A stretch of DNA of 64,000 bases from the NCBI RefSeq assembly GCF_900177515.1, contig NZ_FXAK01000009.1:186001-250000 (forward strand). Direction: 5' to 3'. Of this stretch, positions 24,940 to 33,094 are shown piece by piece (the first letter of the stretch is position 1; each line of letters starts with the position of its first letter). Source of the DNA: Azospirillum oryzae. Lineage in GTDB: Bacteria > Pseudomonadota > Alphaproteobacteria > Azospirillales > Azospirillaceae. The notes under the pieces were generated by a model. That model saw nothing but the letters and a program-made list of their open reading frames with translations, was not told the DNA's origin and searched no databases. Position numbers and translations under genes: made by a program.

Positions 24940-25007
24940 ACATGCACCACGATCCTCTCAGTCCCACGGGTCACGCCGTCGCGCAATCAGGGGGGGCCTG
25001 TCGATGA
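24936..25007 (+). CDS. possible 23-codon coupling ORF between etfB and proV
   Basis: The ATG overlaps the etfB stop (ATGA at 24936-24939) and the TGA overlaps the proV ATG (ATGA at 25004-25007), exactly bridging the gap. The peptide (MNMHHDPLSPTGHAVAQSGG...) has no recognisable similarity and no clear ribosome binding site of its own. It could allow translational coupling from etfB to proV, or be chance. Confidence 0.25.
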   Translation: MNMHHDPLSPTGHAVAQSGGACR

Positions 25008-26287
25008 ACACGATGATGCGAAGCGCGGTTTCGGTCGGTGGTCCGGCCAGCCTGGGCTTTCCCCGCGGAGCCGCCAGGACGAGCATCGGCGAAGACGCGG
25101 CGGTTCGCCTGGAGGTGCGGAACGTCTACAAGGTCTTCTCCGCCGATCCAAAGCCCGCCCTGTCGATGCTGCGCCAGGGCGCCAGCAAGGCGGAGGTCCT
25201 GGAAAAGCTGAACGTCAATGTCGGCGTGCTGGACGCCAGCTTTCAGGTCCGCACCGGCGAGATCTTCGTCATCATGGGGCTGTCGGGGTCCGGCAAATCC
25301 ACCATGATCCGCCTGCTGAACCGGCTGATCGAGCCCAGCAGCGGCGAGATCCTGCTCGACGGCAAGGATCTGGTCAGCATGTCCAAGGCCGAGCTAATCC
25401 AGGCCCGCCGCCGCAACATGGGGATGGTCTTCCAATCCTTCGCCCTGATGCCGCACCTGAGCGCGCTGGACAACGCCGCCTTCGGCCTGGAAATCTCCGG
25501 TGTGTCCAAGGCCGAACGGCACAAGGCGGCGCAGCAGGCGCTGGAGCAGGTCGGGCTTGGCACCTACGCCCACCGCTACCCGCGCGAGATGTCGGGCGGC
25601 ATGCAGCAGCGCGTCGGTCTCGCCCGCGCGCTGGCCAACGATCCCACCATCCTGCTGATGGACGAGGCCTTCTCCGCCCTCGATCCGCTGATCCGCACCG
25701 AAATGCAGGACGAGCTGCTGCGCCTGCAGCGCGAGCACCAGCGCACAATCGTCTTCATCTCCCACGACCTGGACGAGGCGATGCGCATCGGCGACCGCAT
25801 CGCCATCATGGAAGGCGGCCGCATCGTGCAGGTCGGCACGCCCTATGAAATCCTCAGCCGCCCGGCTGACGATTACGTCCGCTCCTTCTTCCGCAACGTC
25901 GATGCGTCCAAGGTTCTGCGGGCGGGCGATGTGGCGCGCTATGAGGCGACCAACACGGTCATCCGCCTGCCGGGCGAGCTGACCCCTGCCCTGCAGCAGC
26001 TGCGCGAGAACCACCACAATTTCGGCTATGTGCGCACCCAGGACGGCCGCTTCGAAGGCGTCGTCTCGCAGACGACGCTGGAACGCGAACTGAAGGGGCC
26101 GCAGCCGCGCTTCATCAACGCCTTCCTGCCCGACGTCCGCACGGTCAACGCCGCCACGCCCGTCCACGCCCTGCTCGCCCTCGTCGCCGACACCGAATGG
26201 CCGGTGCCCGTCGTCGATGACGACCACAACTTCCTCGGCGCCATTTCACGCGCCCTCATGCTCCACACCTTGGTTCGGGGGGATTGA
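25004..26287 (+). CDS. proV: glycine betaine/proline ABC transporter ATP-binding protein
   Basis: 427 aa. All ATPase motifs are intact: Walker A GLSGSGKST at 92-100, Q144, SGGMQ at 197-201, D220-E221 of Walker B and H254. The C-terminal CBS region (about 290-427) is present, as in osmoregulated ProV/OpuAA. It powers uptake of betaine through ProW. It serves as the intact reference for the degenerate paralogue at 11601-13316, with which it shares the ProV insert (MLRQGASKAEVLEKL here, MLRAGVDPADILRET there). Confidence 0.95.
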   Translation: MNTMMRSAVSVGGPASLGFPRGAARTSIGEDAAVRLEVRNVYKVFSADPKPALSMLRQGASKAEVLEKLNVNVGVLDASFQVRTGEIFVIMGLSGSGKSTMIRLLNRLIEPSSGEILLDGKDLVSMSKAELIQARRRNMGMVFQSFALMPHLSALDNAAFGLEISGVSKAERHKAAQQALEQVGLGTYAHRYPREMSGGMQQRVGLARALANDPTILLMDEAFSALDPLIRTEMQDELLRLQREHQRTIVFISHDLDEAMRIGDRIAIMEGGRIVQVGTPYEILSRPADDYVRSFFRNVDASKVLRAGDVARYEATNTVIRLPGELTPALQQLRENHHNFGYVRTQDGRFEGVVSQTTLERELKGPQPRFINAFLPDVRTVNAATPVHALLALVADTEWPVPVVDDDHNFLGAISRALMLHTLVRGD

Positions 26288-26290
26288 CCG

Positions 26291-27175
26291 ATGGATTCCG
26301 AAATCAGAATCGGCAAGTGGGTCGAGGATCTGGTCAGCTTCATGCTCGACCATTTCCAATCGACGTTCGATGCGATTGCGACGGTGGTGAACGGCTTCGG
26401 CGGCGCCATCGACTATGTGCTGGTCGGCGCGCCGGCCTGGCTGCTGATCGGGCTGATCGTCGCCATCTCCCTGTGGCGCGTCGGCGTCGGCTTCGCCGTC
26501 TTCACGGTAGCCGCCCTGGTGCTGATCGCCGGCATCGGGCTGTGGACGGAGACCGCCTCCACCCTGGGTCTGGTGCTGACCGCCACCCTGCTCAGCCTGC
26601 TGGTTGGCGTGCCGCTTGGCGTCTGGATGGCACGCAACCGCGTGGTCGAAAGCATCGTCCGCACCACGCTGGACTTCATGCAGACCATGCCGGCCTTCGT
26701 CTATCTGATCCCGGCCGTGATGTTCTTCGGCCTGGGCCGGGTGCCGGGCATCCTCGCCACCGTGATCTTCGCCATGCCGCCGGCGGTGCGCCTGACCTCG
26801 CTCGGCATCCAGCAGGTGCCGGCCGAGATCGTCGAGGCCGGAAAGGCCTTCGGCTGCCATGACCGCCAGCTTCTGTTCAAGGTGCAGCTGCCGAACGCCC
26901 TGCCCTCGATCATGGCGGGCGTGAACCAGACCATGATGATGGCGCTGTCGATGATCGTCATCGCCTCGATGATCGGCGCCGGCGGCCTGGGCAACGTGGT
27001 GCTGCAGGGCATCCAGCGCCTGGACATCGCGCTGGGCTTCGAAAGCGGCCTCAGCGTCGTGCTGCTGGCGATCGTTCTCGACCGCATCACGCAAAGCTTC
27101 GGCCGGACCGCCTCCGCTCCAGGCCCGGCACGCTTCGCGTTCCTGCGGCGGTTCCTGCCGGTGCCGGCGCGGTGA
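26291..27175 (+). CDS. proW: glycine betaine/proline ABC transporter permease
   Basis: 294 aa with about six to seven membrane helices. The ATPase-docking EAA-like loop is seen as EIVEAGKAFGCHDRQLLFKV, and FVYLIPAVMFFGLG is typical of ProW/OpuAB. It starts 3 bases after proV. It is the only betaine permease in the window, so the binding protein at 13478-14368 probably works with it. The GNAT gene overlaps its stop. Confidence 0.94.
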   Translation: MDSEIRIGKWVEDLVSFMLDHFQSTFDAIATVVNGFGGAIDYVLVGAPAWLLIGLIVAISLWRVGVGFAVFTVAALVLIAGIGLWTETASTLGLVLTATLLSLLVGVPLGVWMARNRVVESIVRTTLDFMQTMPAFVYLIPAVMFFGLGRVPGILATVIFAMPPAVRLTSLGIQQVPAEIVEAGKAFGCHDRQLLFKVQLPNALPSIMAGVNQTMMMALSMIVIASMIGAGGLGNVVLQGIQRLDIALGFESGLSVVLLAIVLDRITQSFGRTASAPGPARFAFLRRFLPVPAR

Positions 27176-27888
27176 GCGCAGGGGCTCTTCCGGAAGGGGG
27201 CTTCGCCGCCGCTCTTCCGGCGCGGCCCGTGCCACCCCACGGACCGCGGCTGCATGGCGATAATGCGGGCGACATCGGAGGCGGCATACGGGTGGAGCGG
27301 CTGACCGGCGCCGCGCTGGCCGACCGGGTGGAGGAGCTGGCGGTCCTGCGTCTGGCGGTGTTGGGCGAGTTCCCCTATCTCTATTCCGGTTCGGCCGCCT
27401 ACGAGGAACGCTATTTGTCCGATCTCGCCGGCCTTCCGGGCGGGCTCATCCTGGCCGCCTTCGACCGCGACCGCATGGTCGCGGCCGTCACCGGCGCACC
27501 GCTCGACCAGGAACTGGACGCCTTGCGCGACCCGTTCACCCATGCCGGCTGCGCCCCTCGCTCCATCTTCTATTTCGGAGAGGTGGTGGTCCTCCCCTCC
27601 CATCGCGGGCGCGGGATCGGGACTACCCTGCTCGAGATCGGCGAATCCCACATTCGCGAAACCGGCCGCTTCGCGTCCATCGCCTTCGGCGAGATCGTCC
27701 GGTCCGTCGACCACCCCCGCCGCCCGAACACGTACCGGACGCCAGATGCCGCATGGCGCCGGCTGGGCTATCGGCTGGAGCCCGAGATCGGCGGAACCCT
27801 GTCCTGGTGCGACGCCTGTGACCGGGAGGAGACCGCCAAACCCCTTCGCTTCTGGGTCAAATCCCTCGCCACCAGCATCGGAGCATGA
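27172..27888 (+). CDS. GNAT-family N-acetyltransferase
   Basis: 238 aa from a GTG overlapping the proW stop (GTGA). The acetyl-CoA pyrophosphate loop is visible as SHRGRGIGTTLLE near residues 143-155. The C-terminal part is cysteine-containing (CDACDREE). Position in a dgc-pro-pab run is suggestive but gives no substrate. Acetylation of an amine related to betaine metabolism or of a cofactor intermediate is conceivable; I cannot assign one. Confidence 0.75.
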   Translation: MSAGALPEGGFAAALPARPVPPHGPRLHGDNAGDIGGGIRVERLTGAALADRVEELAVLRLAVLGEFPYLYSGSAAYEERYLSDLAGLPGGLILAAFDRDRMVAAVTGAPLDQELDALRDPFTHAGCAPRSIFYFGEVVVLPSHRGRGIGTTLLEIGESHIRETGRFASIAFGEIVRSVDHPRRPNTYRTPDAAWRRLGYRLEPEIGGTLSWCDACDREETAKPLRFWVKSLATSIGA

Positions 27889-27891
27889 CGC

Positions 27892-29355
27892 ATGCCGCAG
27901 GACGGCCTCGTCTTCGATAGTCCGGCCGGGGAGAGCACGGGCGACGGGAGTCCGCCGCTGATCCGCGAGATCCCCTACCGCGATCCGGTCGCCGCCTTCG
28001 CACCCTGGTCCGGCCAGCCCTTCGCCGCGCTGCTGCACAGCGCCGCGGAGGCCGGCGGCCGGGGCCGGTGGAGCATCGTCGCGGTGGAGCCCTTCCGCAC
28101 CATCGAGGCACAGGACCGCTCTGTCACAGTGGACGGCCATGCGGTGGCCGGCGATCCCTTCACCGTGCTGGAAGAGCAGCTGGACGCCCACCGCCTGCCC
28201 GTTCCCCCCGACCTGCCCATTCCCTTCACCGGCGGCGCCGTAGGCTTCCTCGGCTACGAATTGGGACAAGTGCTGGAACGGCTGCCGGCGCGCCATGGCG
28301 ACGACACCGGCCTGCCCGACATGGCCTTCGGGCTCTACGACACCGTCATCGTCTTCGATGAGCTGGAACGGCGCGGCTGGATCCTGTCCAGCGGCTTGCC
28401 CGAGAGCAGCCCGGTCCGGCGCCGCCTCCGCGCTGCCGACCGTCTGCAATCAGTTGCCGAGCGTTTGGAAGCGGCGCCCGCCGTCCTGCCGCCGCCCTTT
28501 GCTGCCTCCGCCTCCTGGCGGCCGGAGATCGCGCGGGACGACTATTGCCGGCGGGTGGAGCAGGTTCTTGAGTACATCCGCGCGGGCGACATCTTCCAGG
28601 CCAACTTCACCGGGCGCTTCCTGGCCGACCGGCCGGCCGGGCTGTCGGTGTTCGACCTGTACCGCCGCCTGCTGGCGCTCAGCCCCGCCCCCTTCGCCGC
28701 CTGCTTGGCGCTGCCCGGCGGGGCCGGTCTGGCCAGCGCCTCGCCCGAGCGATTCATCCGCCTCCACGCCGACGGCCGCATGGAAACCCGCCCGATCAAG
28801 GGGACCCGCCCGCGCGGCACCAATGCGGAGGAGGACGACGCCCTGGCCCTGGAGCTTGAGCACAGCGTCAAGGATCGGGCCGAAAACCTGATGATCACCG
28901 ACCTGCTGCGCAACGATATCGGCCGCGTGGCGCGCATCGGCAGCGTCAAGGTGCCGGTCCTATGCGGGGTGGAGCGCTTCGCCTCCGTCCACCATCTGGT
29001 GTCGGTGATCGAGGGGCGGCTGAAGCCGGGCCTGGGTCCGGTCGATTTGCTGCGCGCCACCTTCCCAGGCGGCTCCATCACCGGCGCGCCCAAGATTCGC
29101 GCCATGGAGATCATCGACGAGCTGGAGGTCTCACGGCGCGGCGCCTATTGCGGGTCGGTCGCCTGGATCGGCTTCGACGGGGCCATGGACAGCAGCATCG
29201 TCATCCGCACCCTGACCGTCACGCCCAACCGCGTCATCGCCCAGGCCGGCGGCGGCATCGTCGCCGATTCCGATCCCGGCCGCGAGCATGACGAGATGAT
29301 GGTAAAAATCCGCCCGCAACTGCGCGCGCTGGATGGCGGCCGGGAAGGCGGTTGA
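27892..29355 (+). CDS. pabB: aminodeoxychorismate synthase component I (PabB-like)
   Basis: 487 aa, chorismate-utilising enzyme. Signature motifs are RPIKGTRPRG near residues 298-307, KDRAENLMITDLLRNDIGRV, and GGSITGAPK near the C-terminus. It makes 4-amino-4-deoxychorismate, the precursor of p-aminobenzoate needed for both folate and H4MPT. The PIKGT lysine favours PabB over anthranilate synthase. Location beside the H4MPT block suggests a dedicated supply (inference). No PabA or PabC gene is adjacent. Confidence 0.85.
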   Translation: MPQDGLVFDSPAGESTGDGSPPLIREIPYRDPVAAFAPWSGQPFAALLHSAAEAGGRGRWSIVAVEPFRTIEAQDRSVTVDGHAVAGDPFTVLEEQLDAHRLPVPPDLPIPFTGGAVGFLGYELGQVLERLPARHGDDTGLPDMAFGLYDTVIVFDELERRGWILSSGLPESSPVRRRLRAADRLQSVAERLEAAPAVLPPPFAASASWRPEIARDDYCRRVEQVLEYIRAGDIFQANFTGRFLADRPAGLSVFDLYRRLLALSPAPFAACLALPGGAGLASASPERFIRLHADGRMETRPIKGTRPRGTNAEEDDALALELEHSVKDRAENLMITDLLRNDIGRVARIGSVKVPVLCGVERFASVHHLVSVIEGRLKPGLGPVDLLRATFPGGSITGAPKIRAMEIIDELEVSRRGAYCGSVAWIGFDGAMDSSIVIRTLTVTPNRVIAQAGGGIVADSDPGREHDEMMVKIRPQLRALDGGREGG

Positions 29356-29366
29356 ACCGGCAAGAA

Positions 29367-29849
29367 TCAGGACGCCGACACCGAACGAAGGGTAAGCGAC
29401 AGCGGGCCGTTCCGGCGTGGCCATTCCACCACGTCGCCGGCCCGTCCGCCCATCAGCGCCTCGCCCAGCGGGGATTGCCAGCTGATCCGGCCGGCGGCGG
29501 GATCGGCCTCCTCGCCGCCCACCAGCGTGAATGTCCATCGCCGTCCGGTCTCGTCCTCGGCGACGATGACGGAGCCGAAGCCGGCCTCATCCGCCGAGCC
29601 GGCCGGGCGCACCACCACGGCGGCGGCCAGACGGGCGCGCAGCAGGTCGGCGCGCCGCTTGGCGCTGCTCATCGCCTGCCGGTCCTCCGGCGCATCGGAT
29701 CCGCGCAGTTGCGCAATCTCGGCATCGGCCGCGGCAAGCTCCTCCTGCCAGGCGGCGACGGTGGCGGCCGACACATGCAGGGGACCGGTGATCTGCGGCA
29801 GCGGCCCCTCGGTTTCGGCGTCGCTTTCCTTGACGAAGGCGCGGCTCAT
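29367..29849 (-). CDS. GreA/GreB-family C-terminal domain protein
   Basis: 160 aa. N-terminal helical segment with SRAFVKESDAE and a coiled-coil-prone stretch at about 30-80, then the FKBP-like C-terminal domain of transcript cleavage factors (DPAAGRISWQSPLGEALMGG near 117-136). The first coil differs from canonical GreA, so the protein may bind RNA polymerase without classical cleavage activity. It lies 4 bases after mfnF in the same minus-strand run. Confidence 0.8.
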   Translation of the reverse strand: MSRAFVKESDAETEGPLPQITGPLHVSAATVAAWQEELAAADAEIAQLRGSDAPEDRQAMSSAKRRADLLRARLAAAVVVRPAGSADEAGFGSVIVAEDETGRRWTFTLVGGEEADPAAGRISWQSPLGEALMGGRAGDVVEWPRRNGPLSLTLRSVSAS

Positions 29850-29853
29850 GTCG

Positions 29854-30894
29854 TCACCCTAGACCGAGCAACGCCATGGCGGCGGCGGGAGCGCAACTGG
29901 CGACCCAATCCTGAGCGGGGGCGCCCACCACATCGCAGAAATCCTGGTAGGGACGGCCCAGCCGGGCGGCCACTTCCTTCGCAACCGCACGCCCGACGCC
30001 GGCCCCGACCACGGGCGCGTCGACCGGCAGGGGCGGCGAGCCGGCCGACAGCACGCGGCAGGCACCATCGTGGATGCGGCGCAGCTGGCGTTCAGTCAGA
30101 TCGGCGGCCATCGCCCGCCAGATCGCCGGATCGTAATCGCCGGCATCATGCCCGACCATGCGGGCCAGACGGCGCAGGCTGGCCTCAACCGTCTTCGCCC
30201 CGTTGTCGGCGGCGGGATGCTGGTCCGCGGCCTCGTCCAGCCGGCCCAGCACGCGGTAGAGGTCGGCACTGGTGGCGAAATACTCGGCCATCATCGGCAA
30301 CCGCTCGCCAGCGACCAGCGCGGTGCGCTCCATCGCCATCACCGCCGTGCGGGTCAATCCGGTATAGAGCAGTTCCTCCACCGCCATCCGCTCGTGGTCG
30401 GTGACGCCGCGCGCCACCACCGCACCGTCGCGCACCGGCACGATGTCGGTGGTGGTGCTGCCCATGTCGATCAGCAGCGCCGTCGGCAGGAGCCGGGCGA
30501 CCACCGCGGCGGTCGCCATCCAGTTGGCGGAGGCGACGTCCATCACCTGTCCGCGTGCCTCCGGCGGCGACAGCAGTCCGCGCCGGCCGGCATAGATTCG
30601 CAGCCGCCCCTGCGGCAGGGCAGCAGCCATCCGGTCGATCAGCGCGTGCACGCCCTGAGCGCGGTCGTCGAACAGATCGACCAGTTCGCCGGTCATCGTC
30701 GCCACATGGTCGGCGTTGGCCGGCAGGCGATCCAGCACCGTGGCGAGGGCCGCATCCAGCTCTCCCATCCCCTGCCAGAGCCGGCAAGGTACCTGCACCG
30801 CTTCGCGCAGCCGGCCATCCGCCGCCCAGGCGGCCTTCAGGTGGGCGCCGCCGATGTCCCAGCCGATTACGGTCGAACCACGGGTGTCAGACAT
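29854..30894 (-). CDS. mfnF: H4MPT-linked C1 pathway protein, methanofuran synthase MfnF-like
   Basis: 346 aa of the hydantoinase/oxoprolinase-type ASKHA family once called the H4MPT-linked C1 transfer protein. Nucleotide-binding-like motifs are GWDIGGAHLKAA at 9-20 and LIDMGSTTTDIVPV near 140. In methanogens MfnF joins the aminomethylfuran diphosphate to glutamyl-tyramine. In bacteria the homologue should act in methylofuran synthesis. It overlaps the mfnD-like gene by 8 bases, and MfnB and MfnE are also encoded here. Confidence 0.82.
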   Translation of the reverse strand: MSDTRGSTVIGWDIGGAHLKAAWAADGRLREAVQVPCRLWQGMGELDAALATVLDRLPANADHVATMTGELVDLFDDRAQGVHALIDRMAAALPQGRLRIYAGRRGLLSPPEARGQVMDVASANWMATAAVVARLLPTALLIDMGSTTTDIVPVRDGAVVARGVTDHERMAVEELLYTGLTRTAVMAMERTALVAGERLPMMAEYFATSADLYRVLGRLDEAADQHPAADNGAKTVEASLRRLARMVGHDAGDYDPAIWRAMAADLTERQLRRIHDGACRVLSAGSPPLPVDAPVVGAGVGRAVAKEVAARLGRPYQDFCDVVGAPAQDWVASCAPAAAMALLGLG

Positions 30895-31879
30895 GCGCCG
30901 CCTCCCGGCCCAAATCGGCCGACGTGGTGTTGAACAGAGCCAGGATTTCGCCCGCCGGATTCCAGCCCAGCACCCGCGACAGCCCGGAATAGCCGACGGA
31001 CAGGCGCGGGTTCACCTCCACCACTACCGGGCCATTCAACTCCGGGTCGGCCGGCCGGTCGATGAGGTCGACGGCGACATAGCCGCGCAAGCCTGGAATC
31101 GCGGCGGCGATGGCGCGGGCCAGCGGCTCCCAGGCGGCACGGCGGTGCTCCATCGCCCCGACCTCGACGCCATGGAAGGAAAAGCTGTCGGTCCCGCGCT
31201 CCACCCTCTGCCGGTTACAGCCGAGCAGCCGCACCCCGCCGTCATCGTCGACCAGCATGGACAGGCTGCACGCCACGCCCTCGACCAGCGGCTGGACGAT
31301 CCAGCGGCCGGTATGCGGCGGCCTCCAGGCGGCGATGTCGTTGACGATGAAGGTGTCGAGGCAACCGGCGCCATCGTCCGGCTTCACCACATGGCGGGCG
31401 GCGGGCGGCGGCGGGGCGCCGAAGGGCACGGTGGGAATGGCCGCGATGCCGTGCTCGACCAGCCGCGCCGCCGTCGCCGTCTTCGACGACGCAAGGGTGA
31501 TGGCGTCGGGGGCACAAGCGACCACCGGCCGGCCGGTGCCGCGGAACAGAGCGGCGACGTGGCCCAGCAGCCCATCGCTTTCCGGCGCGATCGGCCAGAC
31601 CACGTCGCACAGGGCGGCGGCATCGCGCCAGCGCGTTTCATGATCCTCGCCCGGCGCCACCGGACACAGGGCGACCCGGTCGGGCAGAAATGGGGGTGGG
31701 GCAAGGCGGTTGTCCCAGCACAGCGTGACGTGTATTCCATCCAGCGCGACCAGATCACCGACCAGGGCCGCGACCATCGCGTTGGCCTCATCCATCAGGT
31801 CGGTCGGAAGCGGCCCGTTGCACAGCGCGCCGCCGGTGACATACTCGCAGACCAGAACCCGACGAAGGCTGTTCTCCAT
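30887..31879 (-). CDS. mfnD: ATP-grasp ligase, MfnD-like (tyrosine/tyramine-glutamate ligase)
   Basis: 330 aa if started at the ATG complementary to 31877-31879; ATGs at 31885 and 31897 are alternatives. ATP-grasp features include HVVKPDDGAGCLDTF (lysine plus glycine-rich loop), IVQPLVEGVACSL and the metal site VVEVNPRLSVGYSG. It resembles archaeal MfnD, which attaches glutamate to tyramine. Bacterial methylofuran is reported to contain tyrosine instead, so tyrosine may be the acceptor here. Its start abuts the start of the opposite-strand HisA-like gene. Confidence 0.78.
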   Translation of the reverse strand: MENSLRRVLVCEYVTGGALCNGPLPTDLMDEANAMVAALVGDLVALDGIHVTLCWDNRLAPPPFLPDRVALCPVAPGEDHETRWRDAAALCDVVWPIAPESDGLLGHVAALFRGTGRPVVACAPDAITLASSKTATAARLVEHGIAAIPTVPFGAPPPPAARHVVKPDDGAGCLDTFIVNDIAAWRPPHTGRWIVQPLVEGVACSLSMLVDDDGGVRLLGCNRQRVERGTDSFSFHGVEVGAMEHRRAAWEPLARAIAAAIPGLRGYVAVDLIDRPADPELNGPVVVEVNPRLSVGYSGLSRVLGWNPAGEILALFNTTSADLGREAAHV

Positions 31880-32606
31880 GGACATCGTTCCCGTCATCGA
31901 CCTGCTGGGCGAGCAGGTGGTTCATGCCAAGCGGGGGGAGCGCGACCGCTACCGCCCCATCGAAAGCGCGCTGACCGCAGGATCGGCACCACAGGATATC
32001 GTGGCCGCGCTGCTGACGCTGCAACCCTTCCGCGCCTGCTATGTCGCCGATCTCGACGCGATCAGGGGAAATGGCGACCATCGCTCCACCGTCGCGGCGC
32101 TGCAGACGCGCTGGCCGGAGGTGGCGTTCTGGGTCGATGCCGGGCTGGCGACGCCCGACGATTGCCGCCGCTGGCTCGACGCCGGAATCCGCCATCTGGT
32201 GATCGGCAGCGAAAGCCAGACGGACGGCGCGACGCTGGACGCGGCGCTGGCGCTGGCCGGAGAGGACCGGGTGGCGCTGTCGCTGGATGTCCGGCAGGGC
32301 GTGCCGCTTGGACCGGCTGTGCTGCACGAGGAACCGGCCCGCTGGCCCGCGCGGGTGATCGCGATGACGCTGGACCGGGTCGGGTCGAGCGAGGGACCGG
32401 ATCTGGATCGCATCGCCATGCTGGCGGCCCGACGCCCGGGGGTTCGGGTATGGGGGGCCGGCGGTGTGCGCGACGCGGCGGATTTGGAGGCGCTGGCCAC
32501 GCACGGCACCGATGCCGTGCTGGTGGCCAGCGCGCTTCACGACCGGCGCCTCGACGCCGGGACGCTTGCCCGCTTCGCGTCCGGTCAGTTGGCGGCGAAC
32601 GGGTGA
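31878..32606 (+). CDS. HisA-like TIM-barrel protein of the H4MPT cluster
   Basis: 242 aa from the ATG at 31878. It resembles HisA/HisF barrels (DIVPVIDLLGEQVVHAKRGE at 2-21, WGAGGVRDAADL near the C-terminus) and belongs to the HisA-related group found with methanopterin genes in methylotrophs and methanogens. Phosphosugar binding is expected; the exact reaction is not established. It is the only plus-strand gene between 29360 and 39280. Its start overlaps the mfnD-like start by 2 bases and its end overlaps the end of fae by 22 bases. Confidence 0.82.
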   Translation: MDIVPVIDLLGEQVVHAKRGERDRYRPIESALTAGSAPQDIVAALLTLQPFRACYVADLDAIRGNGDHRSTVAALQTRWPEVAFWVDAGLATPDDCRRWLDAGIRHLVIGSESQTDGATLDAALALAGEDRVALSLDVRQGVPLGPAVLHEEPARWPARVIAMTLDRVGSSEGPDLDRIAMLAARRPGVRVWGAGGVRDAADLEALATHGTDAVLVASALHDRRLDAGTLARFASGQLAANG

Positions 32607-33094
32607 ACCGCGGCGGCCATGCCGTCCAGCATCTCCTTGGCGGTCGGGCTGCCGGCGATGGCGCGCTTCAGCGCCAGCTTGGTGGCTTCGTGGTTGTAGT
32701 CCTGGATCTTGCGGTCGTCCTCCGCCTGCCAGTGGATGAAGACGCCGACGGAGATGAACAGGTCGTCGGCCTCGTCCGCCGGGATGGTGCCGTCCTCGAC
32801 GCACTCGGCGACGGCCAGGGCGACGGCGCGCTGGGCCGGGCCGAACATCTGCACCGCCTGCTTGGCGTTCTTGATCGTCACCTTGTTGAACATGACCGTG
32901 GACGGCTTGACCATCAGGTTCGGCGCCAGCACGGCCAGCAGGCCGTTCACGCCTTCCTTCTGGTTGGTCAGGGTCTGGCAGAAGGCGGTCTCGGCGGCGC
33001 TGCCGCGCGGACCGATGATGAGATCGATGTGAGCGACTTCGTTGCCGTCGCCCACCAGAGCTTCGCCGACCATAACCTTGTCGATCTTAGGCAT
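32585..33094 (-). CDS. fae: formaldehyde-activating enzyme
   Basis: 169 aa, canonical Fae with catalytic H22 in AHIDLIIGPRG, and KPSTVMFNKVTIKNAKQ. The ATG at 33092-33094 has GGGGA 6 bases upstream. It condenses free formaldehyde with H4MPT to methylene-H4MPT in the cytoplasm. It is the last gene of the minus-strand run mptG-mtdB-ATP-grasp-mch-mptN-citG-fae. Its first 127 bases also lie in the reading frame of the CitG-like gene. Confidence 0.96.
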   Translation of the reverse strand: MPKIDKVMVGEALVGDGNEVAHIDLIIGPRGSAAETAFCQTLTNQKEGVNGLLAVLAPNLMVKPSTVMFNKVTIKNAKQAVQMFGPAQRAVALAVAECVEDGTIPADEADDLFISVGVFIHWQAEDDRKIQDYNHEATKLALKRAIAGSPTAKEMLDGMAAAVHPFAAN

